From contig CAILZI010000060.1 of the NCBI GenBank assembly GCA_903838675.1, positions 1-64,000 on the forward strand: 64,000 nt of DNA, given 5' to 3'. This DNA is from an uncultured Verrucomicrobiota bacterium (GTDB lineage Bacteria; Verrucomicrobiota; Verrucomicrobiia; Verrucomicrobiales; Verrucomicrobiaceae). The stretch's first letter is position 1; each line of letters begins with the position of its first letter. Under the pieces are notes generated by a model. That model did not search any database and was not told the DNA's origin. It saw only the letters and a list, made by a program, of their open reading frames with translations. Shown here one piece after another: positions 17,604 to 26,054 of this stretch. The position numbers and the translations under genes were made by a program.

Positions 17604-18563
17604 TCAGGCGCGTGGGTTGAAGGTGGAGGCGCTGCGCAGTTGTTCCCACAGCGTGCGCTCGGCATCGCTGAGCTTGCTTGGCAGCACGAGCTGGAGTTTC
17701 ACAAAGAAATCGCCGCGCTCGCCGGTCTTGCCTTTGGGCAGGCCACGGCCACGCACCCGCAGGCTCTGGCCGTTTTCACTGCCAGCAGGAACTCGCAGTT
17801 TGATGGAGCCGTCGAGTGTCGGCACGATCACTTCCGCACCCAGCACGGCCTCCCATGGGGCGAGGTCCAGATCATGATGCACATCGGCCTCCTCTGTGGT
17901 GAATTCGGGATGCGCGGCGTGGCGCACGCGCAGGTACAAATCCCCCGCTTCGCCGCCATTTTGGCCCGGCTCTCCCTGGCCGGGCACCCGGATACGGCGC
18001 CCATCGGTGGCACCAGGTGGAATGCGCACCTCAAAGCTGTGCGTCTGCACGGCTCCGGTCTGGCGGTTCGCGGTTTGCAGTGAAATCGGCCGCTGCGTGC
18101 CGTGCATGGCTTCCTCCAGCGTAACGAGGATGTCGCCCTCGATGTCATGGCCACGTCTTGCACGGCCTTTTTTCGCACCACCCGTTGGGATCTCCTCTTC
18201 AAAGCCCTGCGGGAAGCCGTAGCGGCTGCCTCCGCTGAAATACTGCTCGAAGAAGTCGCTGAAGCCGGTGCCGCCAAAGTGGAACTCCTGCTCATGTCCG
18301 CCTGCTCCCGGCGGTGGCTGAAAGTTTCCTTCGTCCTGCCAGCCTGCGCCGAGGGTGTCATACTTCCGGCGCTTCTCCGGATCGCTGAGCACCTCGTTGG
18401 CCTCATTGATCTCCTTGAACTTGGCTTCGGCGGTCTTTTTGTCCTTGGCGGTATCGGGGTGGTAGAGACGGGCCAGTTTGCGGAAGGCCTTCTTGATTTC
18501 GTCCGCGCTGGCATCGCGCGCGACCCCAAGGGTGGCGTAGTAGTCTTTAAATTCGGCAGGCAT
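17604..18563 (-). CDS. cbpA: DnaJ-family co-chaperone CbpA
   Basis: About 319 residues from the ATG at 18563 (MPAEFKDYYATLGVARDAS). The J domain (about residues 8-72) contains YHPD (HPD at 35-37) and the helix end EKRRKYD. A Gly/Phe-rich stretch (FHFGGTGFSDFFEQYFSGGS) follows. There is no Cys4 zinc-finger domain, and two beta substrate domains run to the C-terminus (VRIPPGATDGRRIRVPGQG, LRVPAGSENGQSLRV). This is the CbpA rather than the DnaJ plan. It stimulates DnaK and acts on nucleoid or stress substrates in relatives. cbpM follows immediately. Likely stress-regulated, though no heat-shock promoter was identified. Confidence 0.88.
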   Translation of the reverse strand: MPAEFKDYYATLGVARDASADEIKKAFRKLARLYHPDTAKDKKTAEAKFKEINEANEVLSDPEKRRKYDTLGAGWQDEGNFQPPPGAGGHEQEFHFGGTGFSDFFEQYFSGGSRYGFPQGFEEEIPTGGAKKGRARRGHDIEGDILVTLEEAMHGTQRPISLQTANRQTGAVQTHSFEVRIPPGATDGRRIRVPGQGEPGQNGGEAGDLYLRVRHAAHPEFTTEEADVHHDLDLAPWEAVLGAEVIVPTLDGSIKLRVPAGSENGQSLRVRGRGLPKGKTGERGDFFVKLQLVLPSKLSDAERTLWEQLRSASTFNPRA

Positions 18564-18638
18564 GATGGAATACAATTACGACACGCAGCGGCATGTCGCT
18601 GTGATTCATCCTGCATTCTTTGAGCTGGAGGCAGGGCT

Positions 18639-19895
18639 TTAGTGCCAGAACGCCAGAATGGCCGCGCCTCCCGCGACCGAGAGCACCAGCCCGAGCAACG
18701 CAGGCTTGATGTAAGCCCGTGAACCGAGGGCAATCACAAAAAACATTTTGAAGCACAGATTGGCCATGCCGCCGACCAAAATCATGCGCCATGCCACGGA
18801 GGTCTCGAGATGGCCGGTGTTGACCAGCCGGGAAGTTGAAAGCGTGATGGCGGACATGTCCGGCAGGCCGGAAAGAAAGGCAGCGACGTACAATCCAGCC
18901 GAACTGCTGTGCTGGCGGGTGTAGGCCACGATGACCAGCACCAGCGCATACAGCAGACCGAGTACGACTGCATTTTTCAATTCGGACGGTGGGTGCTCAT
19001 CCACCGGTTCGGAGTCGGCATTTTCTGCCAGCCGATGTGCCACGGCGGCAATCAGTCCGACCCAGAACATCATGGCGACGAGTGGCGGCAGCAGTTCCCG
19101 AATATGATCGGAGGCGACGATCATCACCTCCGCCAGCAGGCGCACAAACGCCACGGCGGAGGCGATCAATGCCATGGCCGCTAGAGACATGCTGCCAGCG
19201 CTGGAGATTTTGCTGCGGCGCGCGCTGCTGGCTGCCGTGGCCGTGCTGGAAACCAGACCGCCGAGGATGCTTGCCACTGCCGCCCCTTGGGAGCCGCCCA
19301 GAAATTTTTCAGCCAGGTAGGCTGCAAGGCTGATGCCCACGATGAGCACCACGATGAGCCAGATGGCGAAGGGATTGAGCACGCCGAGGTAGCCCATCTC
19401 ACGATTCGGCAGCGCAGGCAATATGACGAGGCCCAGCAGCACGAGACGCACGATGGCTCGCAGCTCCTCCTCTCCGAAATGCCGCACCATGGCATGCAGC
19501 GCCTTCTTGCTTTGGAGCAGCGCCATGACACCGCCGGCGATCATGACGGCCAGAAGCCGCTCCCCGAGCATGGTGATGATGCCCACTGTAAACATCACCA
19601 GCATCGCCATTTCCGTGGCGAGACCGGTAACTGGCGGGCGTTTGGCCTGTCGCAGCCAGCTTCCAAGCACCACAATGCAGGCAAAGGTGATGAACCCTGC
19701 TGCAATCACCCAGCTTCCATAGGCATTCCCCAGCAGGCCGGTCAGTGCGCCAAAGAGCGTCAGCAGCGCAAAGGTGCGGATCCCCGCCACGCGGTTCTGC
19801 ACCCATTCGCGCTGCAAACCGACGAGCAGCCCCAGGCCGGTGGCGGTGCCGAGAGATTGCAGCAGTTCCGAGGTTTCAGGCAGCGTGGTTGGCAT
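18639..19895 (-). CDS. MgtC/SapB-family membrane protein with DUF4010
   Basis: About 418 residues from the ATG at 19895 (MPTTLPETSELLQSLGTAT). Roughly ten hydrophobic segments. The N-terminal part with GLGLLVGLQREWVQ and RTFALLTLFGALTGLLG is the MgtC/SapB domain, and the second half is DUF4010 (ASILGGLVSSTATA, ATYxR-type loops and LPDMSAIT). Family members are inner-membrane proteins linked to magnesium or virulence-associated transport in some bacteria; DUF4010 forms are uncharacterised. It is divergent from hisC, with 88 bases between the starts, so both probably share a promoter region. Monocistronic as far as can be seen. Confidence 0.8.
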   Translation of the reverse strand: MPTTLPETSELLQSLGTATGLGLLVGLQREWVQNRVAGIRTFALLTLFGALTGLLGNAYGSWVIAAGFITFACIVVLGSWLRQAKRPPVTGLATEMAMLVMFTVGIITMLGERLLAVMIAGGVMALLQSKKALHAMVRHFGEEELRAIVRLVLLGLVILPALPNREMGYLGVLNPFAIWLIVVLIVGISLAAYLAEKFLGGSQGAAVASILGGLVSSTATAASSARRSKISSAGSMSLAAMALIASAVAFVRLLAEVMIVASDHIRELLPPLVAMMFWVGLIAAVAHRLAENADSEPVDEHPPSELKNAVVLGLLYALVLVIVAYTRQHSSSAGLYVAAFLSGLPDMSAITLSTSRLVNTGHLETSVAWRMILVGGMANLCFKMFFVIALGSRAYIKPALLGLVLSVAGGAAILAFWH

Positions 19896-19983
19896 GGCAG
19901 TTAAACGAAGTCTCGGGGAGACTTTACACGGACTTGCCATCGTCGCCATCCCAGTCCAAGAAAAGGACTCCAAGCCACCAACC

Positions 19984-21078
19984 ATGTCCATCTGGAACTA
20001 CGCCAACCCACAGCTCAAAGATCTCGTCGCTTACGAACCCGGCAAACCCATCGAGGATGTGGCCCGTGAACGCGGCCTGAAGCCGGAGGACATCATCAAG
20101 CTCGCCTCCAACGAGAACCCTCTTGGTCCGTCGCCCAAGGCCATTGTGGCAATGCAGGAAGCCGTCAAAGAGGTCAACATCTACCCGGATGGCGCTTCCT
20201 GGAAGCTGCGCAACGCCCTCGCGGAAAAATTCGGCCTGGAAATGGGCAACATCATCATGGGCTGCGGCTCCAATGAAGTCATCGAATTCATCGGCCACGC
20301 CTTCCTCAAGCCCGGCGACAACATCATCACCGCCGAGCACGCCTTCCTCGTCTACAAGCTCATGGCAAAGGTGTTTGGCGCAGACACCATCGAAGTCCCG
20401 GATCCCGGCTACGTGCATGATCTCGATGCGATGGCCGCCGCCATCACGCCGAATACGAAGGAAGTCTTCATCGCCAATCCGAACAACCCGACTGGCACGC
20501 TCGTCACTCAGGAGCAGATCGACCGCTTCATGGCCAAAGTCCCAGCTCATGTCGTCGTCGTGTTCGACGAGGCCTACTATGAGTTCCTCGACAATCCGCC
20601 GGACACGCTCAAATACGTCCGCGAAGGCCGCAACGTCGTCGTGCTGCGCACTTTCTCCAAGATCCAGGGCCTCGCGGGAACGCGCGTCGGCTACGGCATC
20701 GCCAACAAGGAGCTCATCGACGTGCTCCAGCGCACGCGGCAGCCCTTCAATCTCAATTCCATCGCCCAGGCCGGCGCGCTCGCTGGCTTGCTCGACGAAG
20801 AGCACCAGAACAAGACCAAGGCCATCACCGACGAAGGCCGCGCCTATCTGCAGCAGCAGTTTGGTGAACAGGGCCTCGAATACATCCCCAGCTACGCCAA
20901 CTTCGTCCTCGTCAAAGTCGGCGATGGCAACGCCGTCTTCAAAGCCATGATGGACAAGGGCGTCATCGTCCGCGCCATGGCCGCCTACAAGCTCCCCGAA
21001 TGGGTGCGCATCAGCATCGGCACCATGCCGCAGAACGAGCGCTGCATCGAGGTGCTGAAGCAGGTGCTGGGAAAATAG
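19984..21078 (+). CDS. hisC: histidinol-phosphate aminotransferase
   Basis: About 364 residues from the ATG at 19984; the upstream extension is unconserved. It is a type I aminotransferase. IIKLASNENPLGPSP near the N-terminus, FIANPNNPTGTL (substrate/PLP contact), VFDEAYYEF (Asp holding the PLP pyridine), and the PLP lysine in RTFSKIQGLAG (Lys226). The N-x-P-N-N-P-T-G order and the length match HisC, which converts imidazole-acetol phosphate to histidinol phosphate in histidine synthesis; aromatic aminotransferase activity is a known overlap. No other his genes are in the window, so it is scattered as in many Verrucomicrobia. Confidence 0.9.
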   Translation: MSIWNYANPQLKDLVAYEPGKPIEDVARERGLKPEDIIKLASNENPLGPSPKAIVAMQEAVKEVNIYPDGASWKLRNALAEKFGLEMGNIIMGCGSNEVIEFIGHAFLKPGDNIITAEHAFLVYKLMAKVFGADTIEVPDPGYVHDLDAMAAAITPNTKEVFIANPNNPTGTLVTQEQIDRFMAKVPAHVVVVFDEAYYEFLDNPPDTLKYVREGRNVVVLRTFSKIQGLAGTRVGYGIANKELIDVLQRTRQPFNLNSIAQAGALAGLLDEEHQNKTKAITDEGRAYLQQQFGEQGLEYIPSYANFVLVKVGDGNAVFKAMMDKGVIVRAMAAYKLPEWVRISIGTMPQNERCIEVLKQVLGK

Positions 21079-21134
21079 CCCTGGTGACGGCTTTTCACCC
21101 TCCCTGCGTGAACAGAAACTTGTGAACAGGCCAA

Positions 21135-22706
21135 ATGCGGTTTGAATGCCGCATGATGCTCAATCTTTTGCCATCGAAGTTGGCGCGGACGCTTTGTGTT
21201 GTTCCTGCGTTGGCAGGCTGCTTTCCCTGCATGGTTATGGCTCAGGTGGAAATGGCGAAACCCGCGATTCCCACCATTGAGCCCGGGCTGGAGCAGGCGG
21301 TGAAATGGCATTGGCAGGTGGAGCCCTCGGCTGCCACAGCCTGGGGACTGCCCGTTGATGTTCCTGTCGAGGCCCCTGTGGCAAAACCCGGTGCTCCAGC
21401 CACACCTGAAACGGTGGCCAAAGCGACGCCTGCGACCAAGGTCGTTCCCAAAGGTCCGCCGGCGACGATGCTCGAACATGTCGTGGCAAAAGGAGACTCT
21501 CTCACCAAGATCGCGCATGCCAATGGTGTGACGGTGGACCAGCTCAGAATCTTCAATGACATGAAGAATGACCGGATCGTCATCGGTCAGGTGGTGAAGG
21601 TCCCGGGAGAGAACGACATCAAGGCCATGGTCGATGCAGCAATCGCCGCCGAGAAAGCAGCGGCCAAGGAATCGCCCAAGGAAACGGCCAAGGCGAAGCC
21701 CAAAAAGGCTCCATCCCCCGTGCGTGAGGAGGCACCTGTATTGATCGCCACCAAGCCCCATCGTGCACTGCCACCTGCGGCCTGGGGAGCTGCGTCCTTG
21801 GTGCTCATCCAGGCCTTTCTGGACCGGAATGGGTTCACCATCGGTCCGATCGATGGCACTGCTGGGCCGGTTTACGATGCAGCCTACAAAGCTTTTGAAA
21901 AAGCGCATCCCGGAGAGCTGCACACTCCTGAAGGCCAGCCCTCGGCCGGCATGAAAGCCATCGGCGGTCCCTACGTTGAGTACACGCTGACCGCAGCCGA
22001 CATGCGCTGGATATCACCCCAGCCTGCCAGCAGCGGAGGTGGCAAGGCAAAAGGCAAGGTCGTGGAGCCACCGCCCACCTTTGAGGAACTCACGCACGAA
22101 TCTTTCATGGCCTACCACTCCGGATGGGAGTTTGTGGCCGAGCGCTTCCATGCCGCCGAGTCCTTCCTGCGCCACATCAATCCCGGCGTGAAAAATCCCA
22201 ATGTTCCCGGTGCCGTGTTTCTGGTGCCCAATGTGTTGCCGTTTGAAATTGAAAAGGCACTCGACGAGCCGCTGCAGCCTGCCGCCGATCCCGCCGCCCC
22301 CATCTCTGCCAGCATGCTGGGAGTGACTCGGCTGGTCATTCGCCGCGGAGAAACAATCATCGCCAGCATGCCGGTCTCAGCGGCCCGCCCTGGATTGCAC
22401 GGGCGCAAGACGTGGAAGGTTCTCGATGTCATATCCCGTCCAAAGCTTGCCAGCACGGGCGATCCGGCTGCACCCATGTCCGTCCCCTATCGGCTTGCCG
22501 CCGGACCCAACAATCCAGTGGGCATTGCATGGCTCAATCTTGCCAAGAGCAGCGACCCCACACCGCTGCCCTACGGTCTGCACGGCACCAGCATCCCCGG
22601 CACCATGATGAAGCAGGAGAGCATCGGCGGCTTTCGTATGACGAACTGGGACATAGCCCGCGCCGTGCGGCTGCTTCCCGTGGGCACGGAGCTGAAATGG
22701 GAGTAG
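21135..22706 (+). CDS. LysM/L,D-transpeptidase-family protein with destroyed catalytic motif
   Basis: A 523-residue secreted protein; the signal peptide starts at 21135 or at a second Met 18 bases later. A LysM domain spans residues 114-157 (VAKGDSLTKIAHANGV). Two peptidoglycan-binding or linker regions follow (QAFLDRNGFTIGPIDGT), then a C-terminal YkuD domain. Its motif reads ESIGGFRMTNWD at residues 495-506, where active enzymes have S-H-G-C-x-R-M-x-N-x-D. The catalytic Cys position is Gly499 and the preceding His is Ile497. HGT upstream is kept. A binding or structural role at the cell wall is therefore likelier than cross-linking. The paralogue at 24506 keeps the Cys. Ordinary start and length, no frameshift seen. 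Confidence 0.85.
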   Translation: MRFECRMMLNLLPSKLARTLCVVPALAGCFPCMVMAQVEMAKPAIPTIEPGLEQAVKWHWQVEPSAATAWGLPVDVPVEAPVAKPGAPATPETVAKATPATKVVPKGPPATMLEHVVAKGDSLTKIAHANGVTVDQLRIFNDMKNDRIVIGQVVKVPGENDIKAMVDAAIAAEKAAAKESPKETAKAKPKKAPSPVREEAPVLIATKPHRALPPAAWGAASLVLIQAFLDRNGFTIGPIDGTAGPVYDAAYKAFEKAHPGELHTPEGQPSAGMKAIGGPYVEYTLTAADMRWISPQPASSGGGKAKGKVVEPPPTFEELTHESFMAYHSGWEFVAERFHAAESFLRHINPGVKNPNVPGAVFLVPNVLPFEIEKALDEPLQPAADPAAPISASMLGVTRLVIRRGETIIASMPVSAARPGLHGRKTWKVLDVISRPKLASTGDPAAPMSVPYRLAAGPNNPVGIAWLNLAKSSDPTPLPYGLHGTSIPGTMMKQESIGGFRMTNWDIARAVRLLPVGTELKWE

Positions 22707-22849
22707 CGAGCGGGACGTCACCGCTTCCGCCGGAACGCTCTGGAGGAGAGGGATCGTCCCGATCCCTCACGCCCTCGCAACGCCCTGCGTGCCCGCGCAG
22801 TTCCAACGCTCCAGATGGGGGATCAAGATGATCCCCCCTCCGGTCCTGC
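22707..22849. repeat. dispersed hairpin repeat, copy 1
   Basis: The gap between the convergent LysM/YkuD gene and the GT2 gene carries a structured repeat. A 35-base core at 22738-22772 is identical to 26102-26136. Inside it lies a perfect 9-base stem with a 3-base loop (GAGGGATCG TCC CGATCCCTC). About 45 bases later a second perfect stem, GGGGGATCA AGA TGATCCCCC, occupies 22817-22837. The spacer between them is also similar to the second copy. It may serve as a bidirectional terminator for the two convergent genes or be a REP-like mobile element. Confidence 0.75.
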
Positions 22850-23590
22850 TCACCGCTTCACGCGCCGCCTGCGGATGGCTAAAACATCCCGTGCCATGCG
22901 GATCGAATCACGAATCAAATGCACATGACCGCCGGGCGTTTCATGCCAGGCGATGGAGGTCTCCTCAAATTCGCAGCCACTGTCATGCAAGGCGGCCAGC
23001 AGCTCGACATCAAACGCAAAGCCATGAATGCGCAGGCTCGGAGCGATGCGTTGATACGCTGAACGCGGAACGAGCTTGAGCCCGCACTGGCTGTCGTGAA
23101 TGGGGATGTGCAGCAGGGTGGAGACGAGCGTGCCAAAGATGCGCCCTATCAGCCTTCGCTTCCACTGCCGTTGCACCTTTGAGCTGGTCTGATCCCAGCG
23201 TGAGGCAAACACCGCTGTCAGGGGCGCCGGTTGCTTGCGGGCCCTGCGGATGAGATTGGCCACTTCGGTGGCGGAGCAGGAGCCGTCTGCATCCACAAAA
23301 GCGAGCCAGTCCACCGCCGGGCCCTGATCCCAGCCAGCATACACGGCTCCGCCTTTGCCCAGGTTCTGCGGAAGAAACATCGGCGGGAGGAGATGCTCAT
23401 GCTTGCGGCATAGCGGCATGATGATGTCGCTCATGCGTGCAGCCTCCGCCGCGTCTGAGCCGTCCTCCACCACCTTGATGGTCACGCCGCCGAGTTCATG
23501 CGTCACCTCGCACAGTTCTGCTAGGAACGCGCCGATGCGCCCGCTTTCCTGATAGCAGGGGATCACGAGATGAACGGTGGCTGGTGGCAT
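22850..23590 (-). CDS. GT2 glycosyltransferase, dolichyl-phosphate-glucosyltransferase-like
   Basis: A 246-residue GT-A protein. The start VHLVIPCYQESGRIGAFL is the first GT2 strand. Metal-site acidic residues are in VDWLAFVDADGSCSATEV (D-A-D). LPQNLGKGGAVYAGWDQG and a C-terminal CGLKLVPRSAYQRI, HGFAFDVELLAALHDSG and EETSIAWHETPGGHV follow the order of ALG5-type polyprenyl-phosphate-glucose synthases. Such enzymes make lipid-linked glucose or mannose on the cytoplasmic membrane face. No C-terminal membrane helices are visible, so it may act with a separate flippase or be soluble. Substrate inferred only from family pattern. Confidence 0.75.
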   Translation of the reverse strand: MPPATVHLVIPCYQESGRIGAFLAELCEVTHELGGVTIKVVEDGSDAAEAARMSDIIMPLCRKHEHLLPPMFLPQNLGKGGAVYAGWDQGPAVDWLAFVDADGSCSATEVANLIRRARKQPAPLTAVFASRWDQTSSKVQRQWKRRLIGRIFGTLVSTLLHIPIHDSQCGLKLVPRSAYQRIAPSLRIHGFAFDVELLAALHDSGCEFEETSIAWHETPGGHVHLIRDSIRMARDVLAIRRRRVKR

Positions 23591-23734
23591 GAAGGGACGG
23601 GATGCCCGATGTTCAGCGGAAACCGTGGGCGGTAAAAGCTAAATCCATGGTGGTAGGGCATCTTTTGTACGGTTATTGTGGTCTGGTATTGCGTGGCAGG
23701 AGGGTTTTGTGCCTTTATCAGGGCCTCACCCACC

Positions 23735-24493
23735 ATGCGTTTTCCGCACTCTATTTTTGCGCTGCTGCTGGTGCTGCCTGCATGCAGTTCGACGAATCGC
23801 ATGCTCAAAGCGAAGCCGGTCGGTCTCTCGCCGTTTTTTGAACAGCCCTGGCTGGCACAGGATGCGAGTGCGCAGCTGGGTTTTCAAAAGGTCTGGACCA
23901 CACCCGATCCCAAGGTGCTGGCGGAAGGAAAGGCCAAACGAAAGCTCTACATCGCGCCGGTGACGCTTCATTATCTGCGCCCCTTGAACCGATCCTTGGC
24001 CTATGGGGAAGTCGCCTGGGGCGGGGTGCAGCGCCGCGAGGCCGATGTGGCCCTGCGCTTGCGAGAGGATTTTGTGGCCGCCTTTCGCCGCTCCCCGGCG
24101 CCGCTGTACCATCTCGTGAGCCAGCCCGGCAAGGATACCCTGACGCTGCATCTGGCCATCATTGAACTCAATCCCACCAGCCCAAAGGGAAATGCCGTGG
24201 TGAGCGTGCTCAAGTTTGTGGTCACCCCCCTCATGGGCTTCGCCGCCTATCTCACAAAAGGCAACATGGCCATCGAGGGCAAGGTGGTGGATTCAAGGTC
24301 AGGCCGGGCCTACTTCCAATTCGCGGACAACGAGAGCGATCAGCTGACTTTGATCAACCTGCGGGATTATCAGCCCTACGGCCACGCAATGAACACCATG
24401 CGCTACTGGGCCAGTCAGTTTGAGCAGATGACTCGCTCACCACGTGGCTGGAAGGTGAAGGATTCAGGCTCCATCACGCTGCGGCCCAATTGA
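23735..24493 (+). CDS. putative lipoprotein, DUF3313-like
   Basis: About 252 residues from the ATG at 23735. A signal sequence ends in LLVLPACSS, a plausible lipobox with the lipidated Cys near residue 17. The mature part (residues 75-235) has YIAPVTLHYLRP and RREADVALRLREDFVAAFRRS, then VDSRSGRAYFQFADNESDQL, the strand-helix pattern of DUF3313 lipoproteins, whose function is unknown. It is divergent from the GT2 gene and convergent with the second L,D-transpeptidase gene, 12 bases apart. Probably an outer-membrane or periplasmic anchored protein. Confidence 0.6.
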   Translation: MRFPHSIFALLLVLPACSSTNRMLKAKPVGLSPFFEQPWLAQDASAQLGFQKVWTTPDPKVLAEGKAKRKLYIAPVTLHYLRPLNRSLAYGEVAWGGVQRREADVALRLREDFVAAFRRSPAPLYHLVSQPGKDTLTLHLAIIELNPTSPKGNAVVSVLKFVVTPLMGFAAYLTKGNMAIEGKVVDSRSGRAYFQFADNESDQLTLINLRDYQPYGHAMNTMRYWASQFEQMTRSPRGWKVKDSGSITLRPN

Positions 24494-24505
24494 CAGTCAC
24501 CCCTT

Positions 24506-25588
24506 CTACCTCCGGCCAAACAGCCGGGAGAAGAAGCCGCGCTTGGGCTCCGGCGGTGGCGGAGCAGGGGCCACAGGTACCGCTTTGGCAATCACGACCG
24601 GACGCGGCTCAGCGGCGGGTCCTTCAATGATCACGGTCATGCCCTGGGTGATCAGCTTCACCAGACGTACCACATCCCAGTTCGCCGTGCGCATGCAGCC
24701 GTGGCTGGAAGTGCGGCCGATGTTCTGCGGCGAGTTCGTGCCGTGGATGCCGATGCCCGGGCGGTTCAGCCCGATCCACATGACCCCGACGGGATTGTTC
24801 GGGCCGATGGGCAGCTCGTAAAAGTTGCCGCTGCGCACGCCGTATTCCAGCACGCTCTTGTCCCAGCGGAAGGTCGGCATCTGCGTGATGCCCAGGATGC
24901 GCCAGGTGCCGGGCGGTGTTGCCAGATGACCGCTGCCAGGAGTGATGGGCAGGCTGGCCAGCAGCTTCTCCCCATCCCACACATCCAGCACCTTTTCCCG
25001 GGTGTCGATCTTGATGACACGTGTGAGATATTCCGGCACCTCTGGCAGTTTTGCCACCTCCGTGAGTTCCTCGATGAGGAACGGCTGCACCGTGGGAACC
25101 TTCACCACATCCCCCGGCTTGAGGGCATCCAACTTCAGCGGCTTGTTGATGAACTCCAGCAGCTCCGGCGCGCTGTGAAAACGCTCGGTCAGGAACTCCA
25201 GCAGCGAGTCATAAGGCAGGTACTTCTTTTTGCTCTGCGCCGAAGGCTGCTTCGGCACCTCGCCCACGAACTTGAGATCCTCCTCGCGGATGGTGTAGTT
25301 CGTATAAATCTCCGGCACGCTGGAGAGGTCCAGCGCGCTGTTCTCCACCTCAGTCTCAGGCAGCCCATGGGACTTCTCGTAACGCTTCAGCGCCTTCGTC
25401 GTGAATTCACCGGGCCGACCGTCCAGCTTGCCGGGGCCAAAGAGCTGCGTGTCCAGAAAGATCTGCAGCCGCAGGATGTCATCGATGGGTTCCGGTGCCT
25501 TGGGCAGCGGATCAGGAATGGTCAGCGCCGAGGCAGAGACGCAGGCGATGAAGAGCAGGGGAAGATGACGGGAAAACAGAGGGTTCAT
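24506..25588 (-). CDS. L,D-transpeptidase (YkuD domain), active-site intact
   Basis: About 360 residues from the ATG at 25588 with a signal peptide (MNPLFSRHLPLLFIACVSASA). A peptidoglycan-binding-like N-terminal half (QIFLDTQLFGPGKLDGRPGEF) precedes a YkuD domain. GIGIHGTNSP and SSHGCMRTANWD carry His and Cys298, the full catalytic S-H-G-C-x-R motif. The enzyme should form 3-3 cross-links or attach proteins to peptidoglycan in the periplasm. The last 30 residues are Pro/Ala-rich and basic, ending RGFFSRLFGRR. It is the active paralogue of the degenerate protein at 21135-22706. The long intergenic repeat region lies immediately upstream. Confidence 0.9.
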   Translation of the reverse strand: MNPLFSRHLPLLFIACVSASALTIPDPLPKAPEPIDDILRLQIFLDTQLFGPGKLDGRPGEFTTKALKRYEKSHGLPETEVENSALDLSSVPEIYTNYTIREEDLKFVGEVPKQPSAQSKKKYLPYDSLLEFLTERFHSAPELLEFINKPLKLDALKPGDVVKVPTVQPFLIEELTEVAKLPEVPEYLTRVIKIDTREKVLDVWDGEKLLASLPITPGSGHLATPPGTWRILGITQMPTFRWDKSVLEYGVRSGNFYELPIGPNNPVGVMWIGLNRPGIGIHGTNSPQNIGRTSSHGCMRTANWDVVRLVKLITQGMTVIIEGPAAEPRPVVIAKAVPVAPAPPPPEPKRGFFSRLFGRR

Positions 25589-25779
25589 AGGGACTTGAAA
25601 TGCCAGTCGCAACTGCGCCGACATTTCGTGGACTTGGGTGCAGCAAAGAGAACAGGGACGCACGATCTCGCAAGTGAAGATGCGCTGCTTGTGAAGTGCA
25701 CGCGCAAGTAGGATGCCATGCCCGCAGTCCAAATCGTGGCGTCGTCCGCACACACCGTCTGCGGTGTCTGTCCAGCCCC

Positions 25780-25837
25780 CGCACCTGCCCATTCCATCCA
25801 GTGGAGACTCGCCACTGCCTCGTTCCGCCAAGCCCAT
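25780..25837 (-). pseudogene. relic of the proA 3' end
   Basis: Compared with proA bases 27600-27658, the first 16 bases (25780-25795) and the last 14 (25824-25837) are identical. The middle is partly matched (about 16 of 28 bases), and the relic lacks one base, which shifts the frame. On the minus strand it reads as the end of ProA (MGLAE ... DG-GQ) but is not followed by a ProA-like continuation. The similarity stops sharply at both ends. It is best read as a captured or duplicated fragment of proA, 2 kb from the intact gene, sitting next to the hairpin cluster. I compared by eye only. Confidence 0.55.
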
Positions 25838-25900
25838 GTCCAGCGGGTTGATCAAGCAAATGGCCATGGGAAGTTATCTCCGATGGTGAGGATCTGGTGC

Positions 25901-25947
25901 AAGGGCCATTGGTGCCAAAATGGTGCCATTTGGCCCTCATGGCCCTT
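25901..25947. repeat. inverted repeat with direct TGGTGCCA copies
   Basis: Perfect 9-base arms AAGGGCCAT (25901-25909) and ATGGCCCTT (25939-25947). Between them lie TGGTGCCA at 25910-25917 and again at 25921-25928, 11 bases apart (about one helical turn). Further copies of the same octamer occur in the adjacent palindrome at 25956. This may be a protein-binding array or the stem of a structured RNA. Confidence 0.7.
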
Positions 25948-25953
25948 CGTGGG

Positions 25954-26007
25954 TTTGGTGCCAAGGTGCCAATACCTATATATAGGTATTGGCACCTTGG
26001 CACCAAA
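25954..26007. repeat. perfect 54-base palindrome without spacer
   Basis: The 27 bases at 25954-25980 are the exact reverse complement of 25981-26007, centred on TATA/TATA with no loop. The arm contains TGGTGCCA and AGGTGCCA half-sites. The bases just outside (G at 25953, T at 26008) no longer pair. Palindromes this long without a spacer are unstable in many bacteria, so its presence suggests selection, recent origin, or an origin in a mobile element. As RNA it would give a 27-bp stem. Confidence 0.95.
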
Positions 26008-26030
26008 TCCTACCCCTGCGATAGGATTTG
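26004..26030. repeat. hairpin stem following the palindrome
   Basis: Perfect 9-base arms CAAATCCTA (26004-26012) and TAGGATTTG (26022-26030) with a 9-base loop, partly sharing bases with the end of the 54-base palindrome. The structures are alternatives in RNA or DNA. It forms the third consecutive inverted repeat in this region. Confidence 0.8.
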
Positions 26031-26054
26031 ACATCCGCCGCCGGTGCCACCGCC

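Noticed and set aside
24701..25711. A 336-residue plus-strand frame over the active L,D-transpeptidase
   Set aside because: Antisense shadow of a gene with intact SHGC motif.
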